This document shows, one piece after another, positions 26,407-35,012 of a stretch of 64,000 bases of DNA (positions are counted from its first letter, which is position 1; every line of letters starts with the position of its first letter). Under the pieces are notes generated by a model. The model searched no databases, was not told the DNA's origin, and saw only the letters and a list, made by a program, of their open reading frames with translations. Position numbers and translations under genes: made by a program. This stretch comes from Lachnospiraceae bacterium (GTDB lineage: Bacteria; Bacillota; Clostridia; Lachnospirales; Lachnospiraceae), in assembly GCA_910574745.1 (NCBI GenBank), contig CAJTCE010000022.1, forward strand, positions 1 to 64,000, written 5' to 3'.

Positions 26407-27568
26407 GGTTTTGTTTATCTTAAGAATCCTGAAAAATGTATTGACCGGTTTTGTTGAAAGCTTCTTTGTATTATATTTTTTGGATGTTTCGGATAACAAT
26501 ATCCTGCCTTTGGGGATTTATAAGCTCATTGCGGTAACCGCCATTTACGGAGCGATTTTCTTTGTCAGGAATCTTGCCAAGTCAAAATACAGGGTGCACT
26601 TGATGAGAGTGGGTATTTTCCTGGATCTGGCTTATTTCTGTACCATTATTTTATTGAAAAACCGGCTTGTGGATTACATATATATTGTGGGCGTGCTCTA
26701 CGGATTAGAGGAGGGCATATACTATTCGGTATACAATATGATTGAATCCGATGAGATTACCAATGAGGAGAGAGCCAAATTTACGGGAACCTATACGGCG
26801 GTTCAGGCCGTTTTATCCATAGCCTTTCCTCTTGTATTCGGCAGTCTGATCTATGCAAACGGGTTTATTAAGAGCCTTGCCCTCGTGGTGGCCATTGTTT
26901 TGATCAGGATTTTCTTCTCCCTGTATCTGAAGCCAAAAGGGATACCCAAGGAAAAGAAGACCAATATAAAGAAATATTTGCAAAGGACAGAGACGATCCC
27001 TTTATTTAAACAGCTGTACATAACAGAGTTCTTTTATGGCGTTATCTTTACGGAAGGCGCTTTTGCATACATTGTTACCATCTATATTGTCAGGGTGTTT
27101 TCCAACAGCTTCAGTCTCGGTATTTTTACTTCCCTGTTCAGTCTGGTTACCTGTGTCATCGGTATGCTTTTTGCAAAGTGCATGAAGAAAGAGCATTACG
27201 GGCCGGCAATCAGGATTTCCATGGTGCTTACGGTCATTTGCCTGATGGTCATGATGATGAATTGCAGGGCGGAAACCATAGTTTTGTTCAATCTGTTTTA
27301 TACGGTTTCCAAAACCCTGGGAACCCTGATCAATGAAAATATACAGGCAGATTTAAGCAATTTTGAAAATATCAGGAAGGAATATAAGGTAGAGTACTGG
27401 CTTGCCAATGAAACCTGTTTTTTTGCCGCCAGACTCATAAGCAACGGGCTTTTTATCGGCATGGCCTTTGTGAACGGAAATGCCATAATCCTGATTTTTG
27501 CGGTATTTTTGCTGCTTATGGGAAGGGCCCTTGCCAATATGAATAAAATGATGGATAACATGGTTTGA
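26393..27568 (+). CDS. MFS transporter
   Basis: The 391-residue protein is hydrophobic throughout, with about eleven to twelve membrane segments and a charged central cytoplasmic loop (KPKGIPKEKKTNIKK). It has loose major-facilitator features but no substrate signature I recognise. The frame is open upstream to 26315, but GAAGAGGAAG before ATG 26393 sets the start inside the end of the PfkB gene. Located between the sugar kinase and guanine deaminase genes, it may import or export a nucleobase, nucleoside or sugar. Confidence 0.85.
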   Translation: MSSYKVLFILRILKNVLTGFVESFFVLYFLDVSDNNILPLGIYKLIAVTAIYGAIFFVRNLAKSKYRVHLMRVGIFLDLAYFCTIILLKNRLVDYIYIVGVLYGLEEGIYYSVYNMIESDEITNEERAKFTGTYTAVQAVLSIAFPLVFGSLIYANGFIKSLALVVAIVLIRIFFSLYLKPKGIPKEKKTNIKKYLQRTETIPLFKQLYITEFFYGVIFTEGAFAYIVTIYIVRVFSNSFSLGIFTSLFSLVTCVIGMLFAKCMKKEHYGPAIRISMVLTVICLMVMMMNCRAETIVLFNLFYTVSKTLGTLINENIQADLSNFENIRKEYKVEYWLANETCFFAARLISNGLFIGMAFVNGNAIILIFAVFLLLMGRALANMNKMMDNMV

Positions 27569-27614
27569 TGGAATATTTGTGCCGCATCCATCAGGCGGCG
27601 GAATGGAGATTTTT

Positions 27615-28886
27615 ATGCACGTTTATCATGCGGGGGTCATTATGCATACCCCTGTGAAAGAGCAGTTTGAAATCTATGAAAATGCATATCTGTGTGTGGA
27701 TGACGAAGGAAAAATAGAAGGCATTTATGAAAGACTGCCGGAAAGGATGGAAGGCTTTGAAAGAACGGATTTCGGAAACAGGATTCTGATCCCTTCTTTT
27801 GTGGACGCCCATATTCATTCCTCCCAGATAGCAAATGCGGGGCTTGGTTATGATATGCCCTTTCCGACCTGGCTGGTAAAATTGACCTATCCTACGGAAG
27901 AGAAGTATAAAAATCCCGACAATTACAGAATCATAAATAAACATCTGATTTCTGAATATTGGAAATACGGCGTTATGCACGGGGTAGTCATGTCCTCTAC
28001 GGACTATGAGGCTACCGCAGATTTATTTGAACAATATAGAAACAGCGGAATGAGCGCGCTCATTGGAAAGATGAATTCGGATTTACCCACTTATGGGACG
28101 GCAGCCGAGAGTACAGAGCAGTCTATCCGGGAAACGGAAAGGCTGATCGAAAAATACGCCAACAAAACCCCTCATATTAATTATGCGATTTCCCCCGAAT
28201 TCATTCCAACCTGTTCCGATGAGCTTTTGGAATATATGGGAAACGCAGCAAAAGTACATCGGCTGCCGATTATTACACATGCGGCAGAGGGAGCGGAGGA
28301 TGTGGAAATCGTCAGAAAGCGTTTTCCCACCTTAAAAACCTATGGAAATGTTTTAAGGCATTTCGGTCTGTTCGGCCAAACGCCTACAGCGGGCATCCAT
28401 TACAATCTTGCTACGGATGAAGAACTGGAATATATGGCAAAAAATGGTATTATCTACGTCCAGTGCCCCAATTCCGGCATGGATATGGGCACCGAAAGGC
28501 TGCTTCCCCTTAGAAGGGCCATGGATCGAGGAGTGCCCTGCGCCCTTGGCAGCGACATTGCGGGAGGACACACCTGCAATATGTTCCGGGTCATGGTATC
28601 CGCCATGCAGCTATCCAGAATCGTATCCCTTTACGAGCCATATGAGCCTTTAACTACATCCGAGGCCTTTTATCTGGCTACCAAAGGGGGAGGAAGGCTT
28701 TTTGAAAAAACAGGTTCCTTTGAAACAGGATACTTTTTTAACGCTCTTGTTTTGGATGATGCCCTTGTGGATCCTTTTGCGTTGGAAGATCCTCTTAACA
28801 GGTTCCAGAAAATCCTTTATAAGGGGGATTCTTCCTGCATCACGGAGCGGTTCTGCAGAGGGAAAAAAATTGAATATCCTATCTAA
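27615..28886 (+). CDS. guaD: Guanine deaminase-like amidohydrolase
   Basis: This 423-residue zinc amidohydrolase of the AtzF/TrzN/GuaD superfamily has IPSFVDAHIHSSQ near residue 60 (guanine deaminase has PGFVDTHIHxPQ), THAAEGAED, HYNLATDEELE, CPNSGMDMG and the late ALGSDIAGGHTCNM metal Asp. Guanine deaminase turns guanine into xanthine and ammonia. A related purine or pyrimidine deaminase is possible. GGAG before ATG 27615 sets the start, though GTG 27579 is in frame. The next gene is a phosphoribosyltransferase, which would salvage the resulting base. Confidence 0.85.
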   Translation: MHVYHAGVIMHTPVKEQFEIYENAYLCVDDEGKIEGIYERLPERMEGFERTDFGNRILIPSFVDAHIHSSQIANAGLGYDMPFPTWLVKLTYPTEEKYKNPDNYRIINKHLISEYWKYGVMHGVVMSSTDYEATADLFEQYRNSGMSALIGKMNSDLPTYGTAAESTEQSIRETERLIEKYANKTPHINYAISPEFIPTCSDELLEYMGNAAKVHRLPIITHAAEGAEDVEIVRKRFPTLKTYGNVLRHFGLFGQTPTAGIHYNLATDEELEYMAKNGIIYVQCPNSGMDMGTERLLPLRRAMDRGVPCALGSDIAGGHTCNMFRVMVSAMQLSRIVSLYEPYEPLTTSEAFYLATKGGGRLFEKTGSFETGYFFNALVLDDALVDPFALEDPLNRFQKILYKGDSSCITERFCRGKKIEYPI

Positions 28887-28925
28887 TTATTTTGAAAAGG
28901 GAAAAATGATAAAGGAGAAGAGAAA

Positions 28926-29492
28926 ATGGATTCTTATGAATTAAAGATTTGCGGATTAATAAGAAAACTGCCCCTGATACCCATTGACGATGATATGGCC
29001 TATGCCAGCTTTGTGATTTTAGGAGATGTAAAGCTTGTGGGTCTTTCGGCGGCGGAGCTTTCAAAAAGCATTAAAGACATTGATTATATTGTGACGGCGG
29101 AAGCAAAGGGAATTCCGCTAGCCTTTGAAATTTCCAAGCTTTTAGGGCTTTCGGAATATATTGTCATCCGCAAAAGCGTAAAAACTTATATGAAGGAACC
29201 TCTCTGCGAGGTAGTGCGTTCCATCACGACCAAGGGAAGTCAGCATCTTTACTTAGACGAGGAGGATGCGGAAAAGATCAAAGGAAAAAATATCTGCATC
29301 GTGGATGATGTGATTTCCACAGGAGAATCCCTGCGGGCGATTGAGAAGCTCATGGCCAGGGCAGAAGCGGAGGTTCAGTACAAAATTGCGATTTTAGCGG
29401 AAGGAGACGCGGCGAAGCGGGACGATATTTTGTTTTTGGATAAGCTGCCCCTTTTTAAGAAAAATGATAAAGGCGAATACGAAGAAACTTAA
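28926..29492 (+). CDS. Adenine/xanthine-type phosphoribosyltransferase
   Basis: This 188-residue type I PRTase has PIDDDMAYASFVILGD at the N-terminus, IVTAEAKGIPLAFEIS, and the PRPP loop VDDVISTGESL near residue 125. It resembles APRT and PurR-like domains and would convert a free purine base plus PRPP into a nucleotide. Specificity (adenine, xanthine or guanine) is unresolved. After guanine deaminase, xanthine is a reasonable guess. AAGGAGAAGAG precedes the ATG. It ends block B. Confidence 0.87.
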   Translation: MDSYELKICGLIRKLPLIPIDDDMAYASFVILGDVKLVGLSAAELSKSIKDIDYIVTAEAKGIPLAFEISKLLGLSEYIVIRKSVKTYMKEPLCEVVRSITTKGSQHLYLDEEDAEKIKGKNICIVDDVISTGESLRAIEKLMARAEAEVQYKIAILAEGDAAKRDDILFLDKLPLFKKNDKGEYEET

Positions 29493-29815
29493 ATTGACGC
29501 GGTAAAGGAGAAAGAAAGGATTTACCCCTGGGTCCGGTAAATGAGAGGATATGCGAATTTTGTGAGAACAAAGCGGTATGTCCTTTTATTATGCCCTGAA
29601 ACCTGCAGCTTTAAATTGTCGACGTAATGCTCTTGACATCAAAAGGTATTCATACTATGATAAACAAAAATGAATTGATTAATTGAATTAATAAATTAAC
29701 GAAAATGAATTAATAAAAGTAAAATAATTAATTAATAAGATAAAGCAATGGAGAAATAAAGCAACGAAATAATAGCTATGAATTTCAATAACATGAATAG
29801 CGGGAGGAGTGCGCG
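29493..29815. other. Spacer with ROK promoter and operators
   Basis: No gene is seen in this 323-base gap. It has a small hairpin (ATTTACC facing GGTAAAT, about 29521-29543) without a T run, the promoter at 29633-29661, the operator at 29675-29695, and further ATTAAT-rich half sites to about 29740. Confidence 0.65.
29633..29695 (+). promoter_or_regulatory. ROK-gene promoter with downstream operator
   Basis: TTGACA (29633-29638) and TATGAT (29656-29661) are 17 bases apart. Thirteen bases after the -10 lies TTGATTAAT-TGA-ATTAATAAA (29675-29695), a near-copy of the perfect palindrome in front of the block D lipoprotein. Extra ATTAAT half sites follow. The layout indicates autorepression by the ROK protein. 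Confidence 0.75.
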
Positions 29816-31024
29816 ATGCGGGGAAATCACGGTTATAATCAGGAAAGCATACAGGATATGAACAGAACGCTGTTAATCAGTCTTTTGAGAAAGGAAGGGA
29901 TTTGCGCAAGGGCGCATTTGGCCAATCTCTCCATGCTGAAGCAGGCTACGGTTACAAATATCATGAATGATTTCATCAATTGGGGCGTGGTAAAGGAAGT
30001 GGGCTTCTTAGTGGGCAGCAAGGGCAGGCGGTCCATTGGAATTTCCATTAACAATGACGATTACGGGGTCATTGGAATCCGTCTGGGAAGAAAAAACTAT
30101 ACGGTAGGACTTTTTGATTTATCGGGAAATCTTGTGGATCACAGAAGAAGGGAAGTAGACGCGGGACCAAAGCCGAGAGCGATCTTTGATAAAATCAAAA
30201 GAGAAGCAAAGGATTTGATGAAGCTTGCCAAACAGGGAGAGAGAAAGGTTATAGCGGCAGGGATAGCCATTCCCGGACCTTACAGTGAAAGACGCGGCAG
30301 AATTGAGTTAATGACAGGAGTAAGCGGCTGGAATGAGATTTCCATACAGGAAGAGCTGACGGAGGATTTACAGCTTCCCGTTTTTGTAGAACAGGATGCC
30401 AATGCGGGAGCCTTAGCGCAATACTGGCACAAGGAAGAGGACTACAAAAATAATGTTCTTGTCTATATTGCAGACGGACAGGGAGTGGGAGCCGGCATTA
30501 TTTCCAACGGGGAGCTTTTAAAGGGAAGCATCGGCGTTGCCGGGGAAATCGGACATACCTCTATTTGCTTTAACGGCCCTAAATGTGCCTGCGGCAATTT
30601 CGGCTGTCTGGAGAATTACTGTTCCTCCATTGCATTTACCAAAAAAGTAAACGAGGAATTAAAGTCGGAAAAAGAATTAAGCTTTTCTGAAACGGCAAAA
30701 CTGGTTCAGGATGGAAATGAGAAAGCGGTGGATATTTTTATGGAAAGCTGCGATAATCTTTCTGTAGGCATTGTCAATGTGATTAACAGCTTCAATCCGG
30801 CGTTTATTGTCATAGGAGATGACATGGCCCATATTGCGCCGGATTTGATGCTTGAGCGCATAAAAAAGGATGTGGAGGAAAGAGTGCTGCCGGAAATCTA
30901 TGCCAATATGGATATTTCCATGAGTGTGGTAAGCAGTGATTCCATGGTGCACGGAGCGGCCATTGTGGCAATTATGGATATATTCAGCCATCCGGGGAAA
31001 TATTTTGAACAAGAATCCGGGTAA
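29816..31024 (+). CDS. ROK-family transcriptional repressor (XylR/NagC type)
   Basis: This 402-residue protein has an N-terminal winged helix (about 15-75; MLKQATVTNIMNDFINWGVVKEVG) and a ROK sugar-kinase-like domain. The domain has IPGPYSERRG, EQDANAGALAQYW, ADGQGVGAGII, the GEIGHT motif and the zinc cluster CACGNFGCLENYC. In ROK repressors a bound sugar relieves DNA binding. GCGGGAGGAG is the ribosome binding site. Its own promoter and that of the downstream importer carry the same palindrome, so it very likely controls block D. The terminator at 31102-31127 follows. Confidence 0.94.
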   Translation: MRGNHGYNQESIQDMNRTLLISLLRKEGICARAHLANLSMLKQATVTNIMNDFINWGVVKEVGFLVGSKGRRSIGISINNDDYGVIGIRLGRKNYTVGLFDLSGNLVDHRRREVDAGPKPRAIFDKIKREAKDLMKLAKQGERKVIAAGIAIPGPYSERRGRIELMTGVSGWNEISIQEELTEDLQLPVFVEQDANAGALAQYWHKEEDYKNNVLVYIADGQGVGAGIISNGELLKGSIGVAGEIGHTSICFNGPKCACGNFGCLENYCSSIAFTKKVNEELKSEKELSFSETAKLVQDGNEKAVDIFMESCDNLSVGIVNVINSFNPAFIVIGDDMAHIAPDLMLERIKKDVEERVLPEIYANMDISMSVVSSDSMVHGAAIVAIMDIFSHPGKYFEQESG

Positions 31025-31101
31025 AAAGAAGGTCCGGTTCGGGGAATAGGAAGGATACGTAAAGGGCTACAACTGTGAAAACTGCATAGATAATTCAGCA
31101 G

Positions 31102-31127
31102 GCGGTCAATTTATTGACCGCTTTTTT
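31102..31127 (+). terminator. Terminator of the ROK gene
   Basis: The perfect stem GCGGTCAAT/ATTGACCGC with a two-base loop is followed by seven T. Confidence 0.9.
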
Positions 31128-31176
31128 GTGCACTTTGATGAAAATATTGAAAAGGAAGAAAATAAAAAAATACATA

Positions 31177-31241
31177 TTGACAAATTGAAAACTATAAGAT
31201 ATTATAAATTCAACTTATTTATTAATTCGATTAATAAATAA
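31177..31241 (+). promoter_or_regulatory. Block D promoter with perfect ROK operator
   Basis: TTGACA (31177-31182) and TATTAT (31200-31205) are 17 bases apart. Ten bases beyond lies a perfect inverted repeat with 12-base arms, TTATTTATTAAT (31215-31226) and ATTAATAAATAA (31230-31241), around TCG. The core matches the site at 29675-29695 in front of the ROK gene. Binding there would block transcription at its start. Confidence 0.82.
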
Positions 31242-31286
31242 AATCAAATAACAAATTATGGAAAAATGAAAACGGAGGGAATGTAC

Positions 31287-32390
31287 ATGAAGAAAAAGTT
31301 GTTAAGTGTATTGCTTAGTACGGCAATGGTTGTAACAATGTTAATGGGCTGTGGAGATTCCGGCAATGCGGACAACACACCGGCAGAGGCGCCGGCACAG
31401 GAAGAGGCAGCCAATCCGTCGGCTGATGAGGAGAAAGAGCCGGCACAGGAAACGGGAGAGAACCAGGAACTGACAGCGGAAACGTCCATGTTGGTATCTG
31501 CAACGGGAGAAGTCATTGAACCGAAAAACGGAGACCATTACAAATTCGGATTCACGGAAATGAGCGCAGGTTCTTTCTTTGACGCGGCTTATAACGGAGC
31601 GGCGGAAATCATTGAGGCAAACGGCGATGAAATCGTTCATGTGGAAGGAAAAGCGGACAGCACTTACCAGTTAGGCGTAGTGGAAGACTTTATTGCACAG
31701 GGATGCGACGCAGTATTCTATAATCCTTCCGATGCAGCAGCAAGCGCGGCGGCGGTAAAAGCTTTAAATGATGCGGGAATTCCGATTATTAACTTTGACT
31801 CTGCCGTAAGCGATCTTTCACAGGTAAACTGCTTTGTAGTAAGTGACAGCTATTCCTGCGGACAGATAGCAGGGGAAGAGCTTGTTAAGAATCATCCCGA
31901 AGGCGGAAAGGTTGCGGTTTTGGATTTCCCTGCAAGCGCAGCTGCAACAGACCGTGCCAACGGATTTATCGACGTAGTAACGGCAAACGGCTTTGAAGTG
32001 GTTGCACAGATGGATGCAGGTGCAAAACCGGAAAAAGGACTTTCTGTTATGGGAGATTTGATTCAGGCACACAGTGATCTGGTGGCGATCTTCTGCATTA
32101 ATGACGAATGTGCCCAGGGCGCATATTCCGCTATTACCACAGCAGGCGAAAATATTGAGATCTACAGCGTAAACGCAGGTCCTGAGGCAAAAGCGGCAAT
32201 GGCAAAGGACGGTAAGGAAGGCATCTGGAAATGTACGGCGGCACAGAGTCCTATCGGCATTGGACAACAGAGCGCAGAAACTGCATACAAGATCTTGAAA
32301 GGCGAAGAATATGAAACAAGAATCGAAATTGCTTCCTTCGCAGTAACACCTGATAATATTGATCAGTACAAAGATTCTGATTGGCAGTAG
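31287..32390 (+). CDS. Ribose-type ABC importer substrate-binding lipoprotein (RbsB-like)
   Basis: The 367-residue lipoprotein has the signal peptide MKKKLLSVLLSTAMVVTMLM followed by GCG (lipid-modified Cys22) and an acidic linker to about residue 60. A peripla_BP_4 (ribose/allose/galactose) domain follows, with FTEMSAGSFFDAAYNGAAE, DFIAQGCDAVFYNPSD, AGIPIINFDS and CINDECAQGAYSAI. GGAGGG before ATG 31287 sets the start. It leads an RbsB-RbsA-RbsC set. The specific sugar (ribose, allose, allulose or other) is unresolved. A stable hairpin directly follows. Confidence 0.93.
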   Translation: MKKKLLSVLLSTAMVVTMLMGCGDSGNADNTPAEAPAQEEAANPSADEEKEPAQETGENQELTAETSMLVSATGEVIEPKNGDHYKFGFTEMSAGSFFDAAYNGAAEIIEANGDEIVHVEGKADSTYQLGVVEDFIAQGCDAVFYNPSDAAASAAAVKALNDAGIPIINFDSAVSDLSQVNCFVVSDSYSCGQIAGEELVKNHPEGGKVAVLDFPASAAATDRANGFIDVVTANGFEVVAQMDAGAKPEKGLSVMGDLIQAHSDLVAIFCINDECAQGAYSAITTAGENIEIYSVNAGPEAKAAMAKDGKEGIWKCTAAQSPIGIGQQSAETAYKILKGEEYETRIEIASFAVTPDNIDQYKDSDWQ

Positions 32391-32398
32391 TAAAACCC

Positions 32399-32428
32399 CG
32401 GGTGTCGTATTTTGCAATACGGCACCCG
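32399..32428 (+). promoter_or_regulatory. Stable intercistronic hairpin after the RbsB-like gene
   Basis: CGGGTGTCGTATT (32399-32411) pairs with AATACGGCACCCG (32416-32428) with one G-T pair and a four-base loop, and no T run follows. It likely protects the 3' end of the lipoprotein message or causes partial termination. Confidence 0.7.
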
Positions 32429-32463
32429 TAAGAATTGAAATACAGGAAAGAGAGGTGCCTTTC

Positions 32464-33957
32464 ATGAGCTCATTACTGGAAATGAAAAATATCAGTAAAA
32501 GCTTTTCCGGCAATAAGGTTCTAAGCGGGGTAAATCTTCTGGTAGAGGAAGGGGAAGTACATGCGCTTTTGGGAGAAAACGGTGCGGGAAAATCTACCCT
32601 TATGAAGATTTTAGGCGGTATCTACACAAAGGACGGCGGAACTATCAGCATAGACGGAGAGGAAGTGCAGATACACAGCGTTGACGATGCCAGAGACAAA
32701 GGCGTCAGCATCATCCATCAGGAACTGATGCTGGCAGAGCATCTGACCATTGCGGAAAATATTTTTATGGGAAGAGAAATAAAAAATAAAGCCGGAATAG
32801 TAAACCTAAAAAAACAGGAACAAATTGCCCAGGGATTTTTGGATCAATATGAGATAGGACTGGAATCAAATTTGAGGCTTGACAAGCTTACCATAGCGAA
32901 ACAGCAGATGGTGGAAATCATACGGGCGGTTTCCTTTGGAGCCAAAATCATTGTTATGGATGAACCCACATCCTCTTTATCGGATGCGGAAGTGGAGATT
33001 CTTTATGAGATGATCCGGGTATTGAAAAAGAAAGCTGTGGCGGTCATTTATATTTCCCACAGGTTAAATGAATTATATGATATTACAGATAGGATTACAG
33101 TTTTAAGGGACGGCGAGTCTGTTGGAACTGTGGTCACAAAAGAAACAAAACGCCAGCAGCTGATCAGTATGATGGTAGGCCGTGATTTATCCAGCTATTA
33201 CACGAAAACGGATAATGTTGTGAATGAAACAGTGTTGAAAGTGACAGACTTGTCTGATGGAAATAAAGTAAAGCGGGTTAATTTTGACTTGAAAAAAGGG
33301 GAAATACTTGGAATTGCCGGACTGGTGGGCGCGGGAAGGAGCGAAACGGTGGAATGCCTGTTCGGTCTGACGCAAAAAAAAGCCGGAATCATCGAATATA
33401 AAGGAAAAGAAGTAGCTTTTAAAAATCCAAGGGAAGCCATGGCGCAAGGGTTTGGTTTTGTGCCTGAGGACCGTAAGCAGGAAGGATTATTTCTCCAGTC
33501 AGACGTCCGGTTCAATACAACCATTAATATTGTAGAACGTTTTTTGAAGAAGCTTCTCTGGAATCGGCAGAAAGAGAATGAGATTGTTTCCGAAAAAATT
33601 GACGATATGCACATTAAGGTAACGGGAGCTTCCCAGATCGTGTCCAAGTTAAGCGGAGGAAACCAGCAGAAGGTGTTGATTGCCAGATGGCTTTGCTCCA
33701 CCAGAACCGTGCTTATTTTGGACGAACCTACCAGAGGGGTGGATGTGAAAACAAAAGCAGAAATCTATGCTCTCATCGACAATCTTGCCAAGAGTGGTAT
33801 GTCCATTATTATGGTTTCGTCGGAGCTGCCTGAGTTGATCAATATGAGCGACCGGGTCATGGTCATGTGCAACGGGTATAGCACGGGAATCTTGAAAAGA
33901 GACGAGCTGAGCCAGGAAAACATCATGACCTTAGCTACAACAGAAGTAGGAGCATAA
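32464..33957 (+). CDS. Ribose-type ABC importer ATP-binding protein (RbsA-like)
   Basis: This 497-residue double ATPase has an N-terminal NBD with GENGAGKST, IIVMDEPTSSLSD and ISHR. The C-terminal NBD has GLVGAGRSE, LSGGNQQKVLIARWL and ILDEPTRGVDVKTKAEIY. The frame is open from 32359, but ATG 32464 with AGAGAGGTG upstream gives the normal RbsA N-terminus (SSLLEMKNISKSF). It works with the permease 49 bases downstream and the RbsB-like lipoprotein. Confidence 0.94.
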   Translation: MSSLLEMKNISKSFSGNKVLSGVNLLVEEGEVHALLGENGAGKSTLMKILGGIYTKDGGTISIDGEEVQIHSVDDARDKGVSIIHQELMLAEHLTIAENIFMGREIKNKAGIVNLKKQEQIAQGFLDQYEIGLESNLRLDKLTIAKQQMVEIIRAVSFGAKIIVMDEPTSSLSDAEVEILYEMIRVLKKKAVAVIYISHRLNELYDITDRITVLRDGESVGTVVTKETKRQQLISMMVGRDLSSYYTKTDNVVNETVLKVTDLSDGNKVKRVNFDLKKGEILGIAGLVGAGRSETVECLFGLTQKKAGIIEYKGKEVAFKNPREAMAQGFGFVPEDRKQEGLFLQSDVRFNTTINIVERFLKKLLWNRQKENEIVSEKIDDMHIKVTGASQIVSKLSGGNQQKVLIARWLCSTRTVLILDEPTRGVDVKTKAEIYALIDNLAKSGMSIIMVSSELPELINMSDRVMVMCNGYSTGILKRDELSQENIMTLATTEVGA

Positions 33958-34006
33958 GAAAAAGTATAGGATAAACAGCCGCAATGCGGCAGATTGTGAG
34001 GTTATC

Positions 34007-34993
34007 ATGGAAGCAAAGAAAACAAAAGAAAACTGGTTTGCCTCCTTTGGCAGAAGTGTTTTAGCCGGACTGAAAACGAACGGCGGCATTATTATCGGGC
34101 TGATCATTATTTGTATCATTTTGGGAATTATGACGGATCCCTTTTTAACCATAAGAAACTTTACCAATATTATGAGACAGATTTCCATTAATGTCATACT
34201 GGCATGCGGCATGACCATGGTTATTATTTTAGGAGGAATCGACCTTTCCGTAGGTTCCATCATAGCGGTTTCGGGATGCTTATGCTGCGGTTTGATCACC
34301 AATATGGGAGTACCTTCCTATGCGGCTATTCCCATTTCCATTCTGGCGGGAACGCTGGTAGGAATATTCAACGGAGCGGTCATATCCAGAACCACCATTC
34401 CGCCCTTTATCGTTACCTTGGCAATGATGAATATCGGCAGGGGCTTTGCCAGGATTTATACCAAAGCCACAACCATTTTAGTAGATGACGAGCTGTTTAC
34501 ATTTATCGGAAGCGGCACCGTATTAGGCGGCATTCCTATTCACATTGTTTATATGGTCATTGTCATTGCAGTGTCGGCGCTGATTTTAAACAGGACAAAG
34601 CTGGGGCGCAACATTTATGCGGTAGGGGATAATAAGCAGGCGGCAGCTTATTCGGGCATCCATGCGAAAAAGGTAACGATGACCGTTTTTGTCATTATGG
34701 GATTTTTTGCAGCATGTGCCGGAATCATTAGTTCCGCCAGAACCTTTTCCGGACAGTTTAACGTAGGAGAAGGCGCAGAGATGGACGCTATTTCCGCAGT
34801 TGTACTTGGAGGAACCAGTATGAGCGGCGGAATCGGTCATTTAAGCGGAACCATTATCGGTTGTGTTGTGATCGGTGTTTTAAACAATGGTATGAATATC
34901 CTGGGAATTGACTCTTCCTGGCAATATGTGGTAAAAGGAATTGTAGTATTACTTGCAGTATTTATTGACTACTTTAAGAAAATCAGAGAGTAA
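34007..34993 (+). CDS. Ribose-type ABC importer permease (RbsC-like)
   Basis: This 328-residue membrane protein of the BPD_transp_2 family has about eight to ten segments. It shows the RbsC motif GMTMVIILGGIDLSVGSIIA near residue 70, VVSRTTIPPFIVTLAMM-like text, YAVGDNKQAAAYSGI and AISAVVLGGTSMSGGIGHLSGT. A GTGAGG ribosome binding site precedes ATG 34007. The xylulokinase-like gene follows after 19 bases. Confidence 0.94.
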   Translation: MEAKKTKENWFASFGRSVLAGLKTNGGIIIGLIIICIILGIMTDPFLTIRNFTNIMRQISINVILACGMTMVIILGGIDLSVGSIIAVSGCLCCGLITNMGVPSYAAIPISILAGTLVGIFNGAVISRTTIPPFIVTLAMMNIGRGFARIYTKATTILVDDELFTFIGSGTVLGGIPIHIVYMVIVIAVSALILNRTKLGRNIYAVGDNKQAAAYSGIHAKKVTMTVFVIMGFFAACAGIISSARTFSGQFNVGEGAEMDAISAVVLGGTSMSGGIGHLSGTIIGCVVIGVLNNGMNILGIDSSWQYVVKGIVVLLAVFIDYFKKIRE

Positions 34994-35012
34994 CATACGG
35001 AAAGGATAACAT

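Noticed and set aside
29521-29543. Hairpin after the PRTase gene as a terminator
   Set aside because: The stem is only seven pairs and no T run follows, so it is not listed as a separate terminator.
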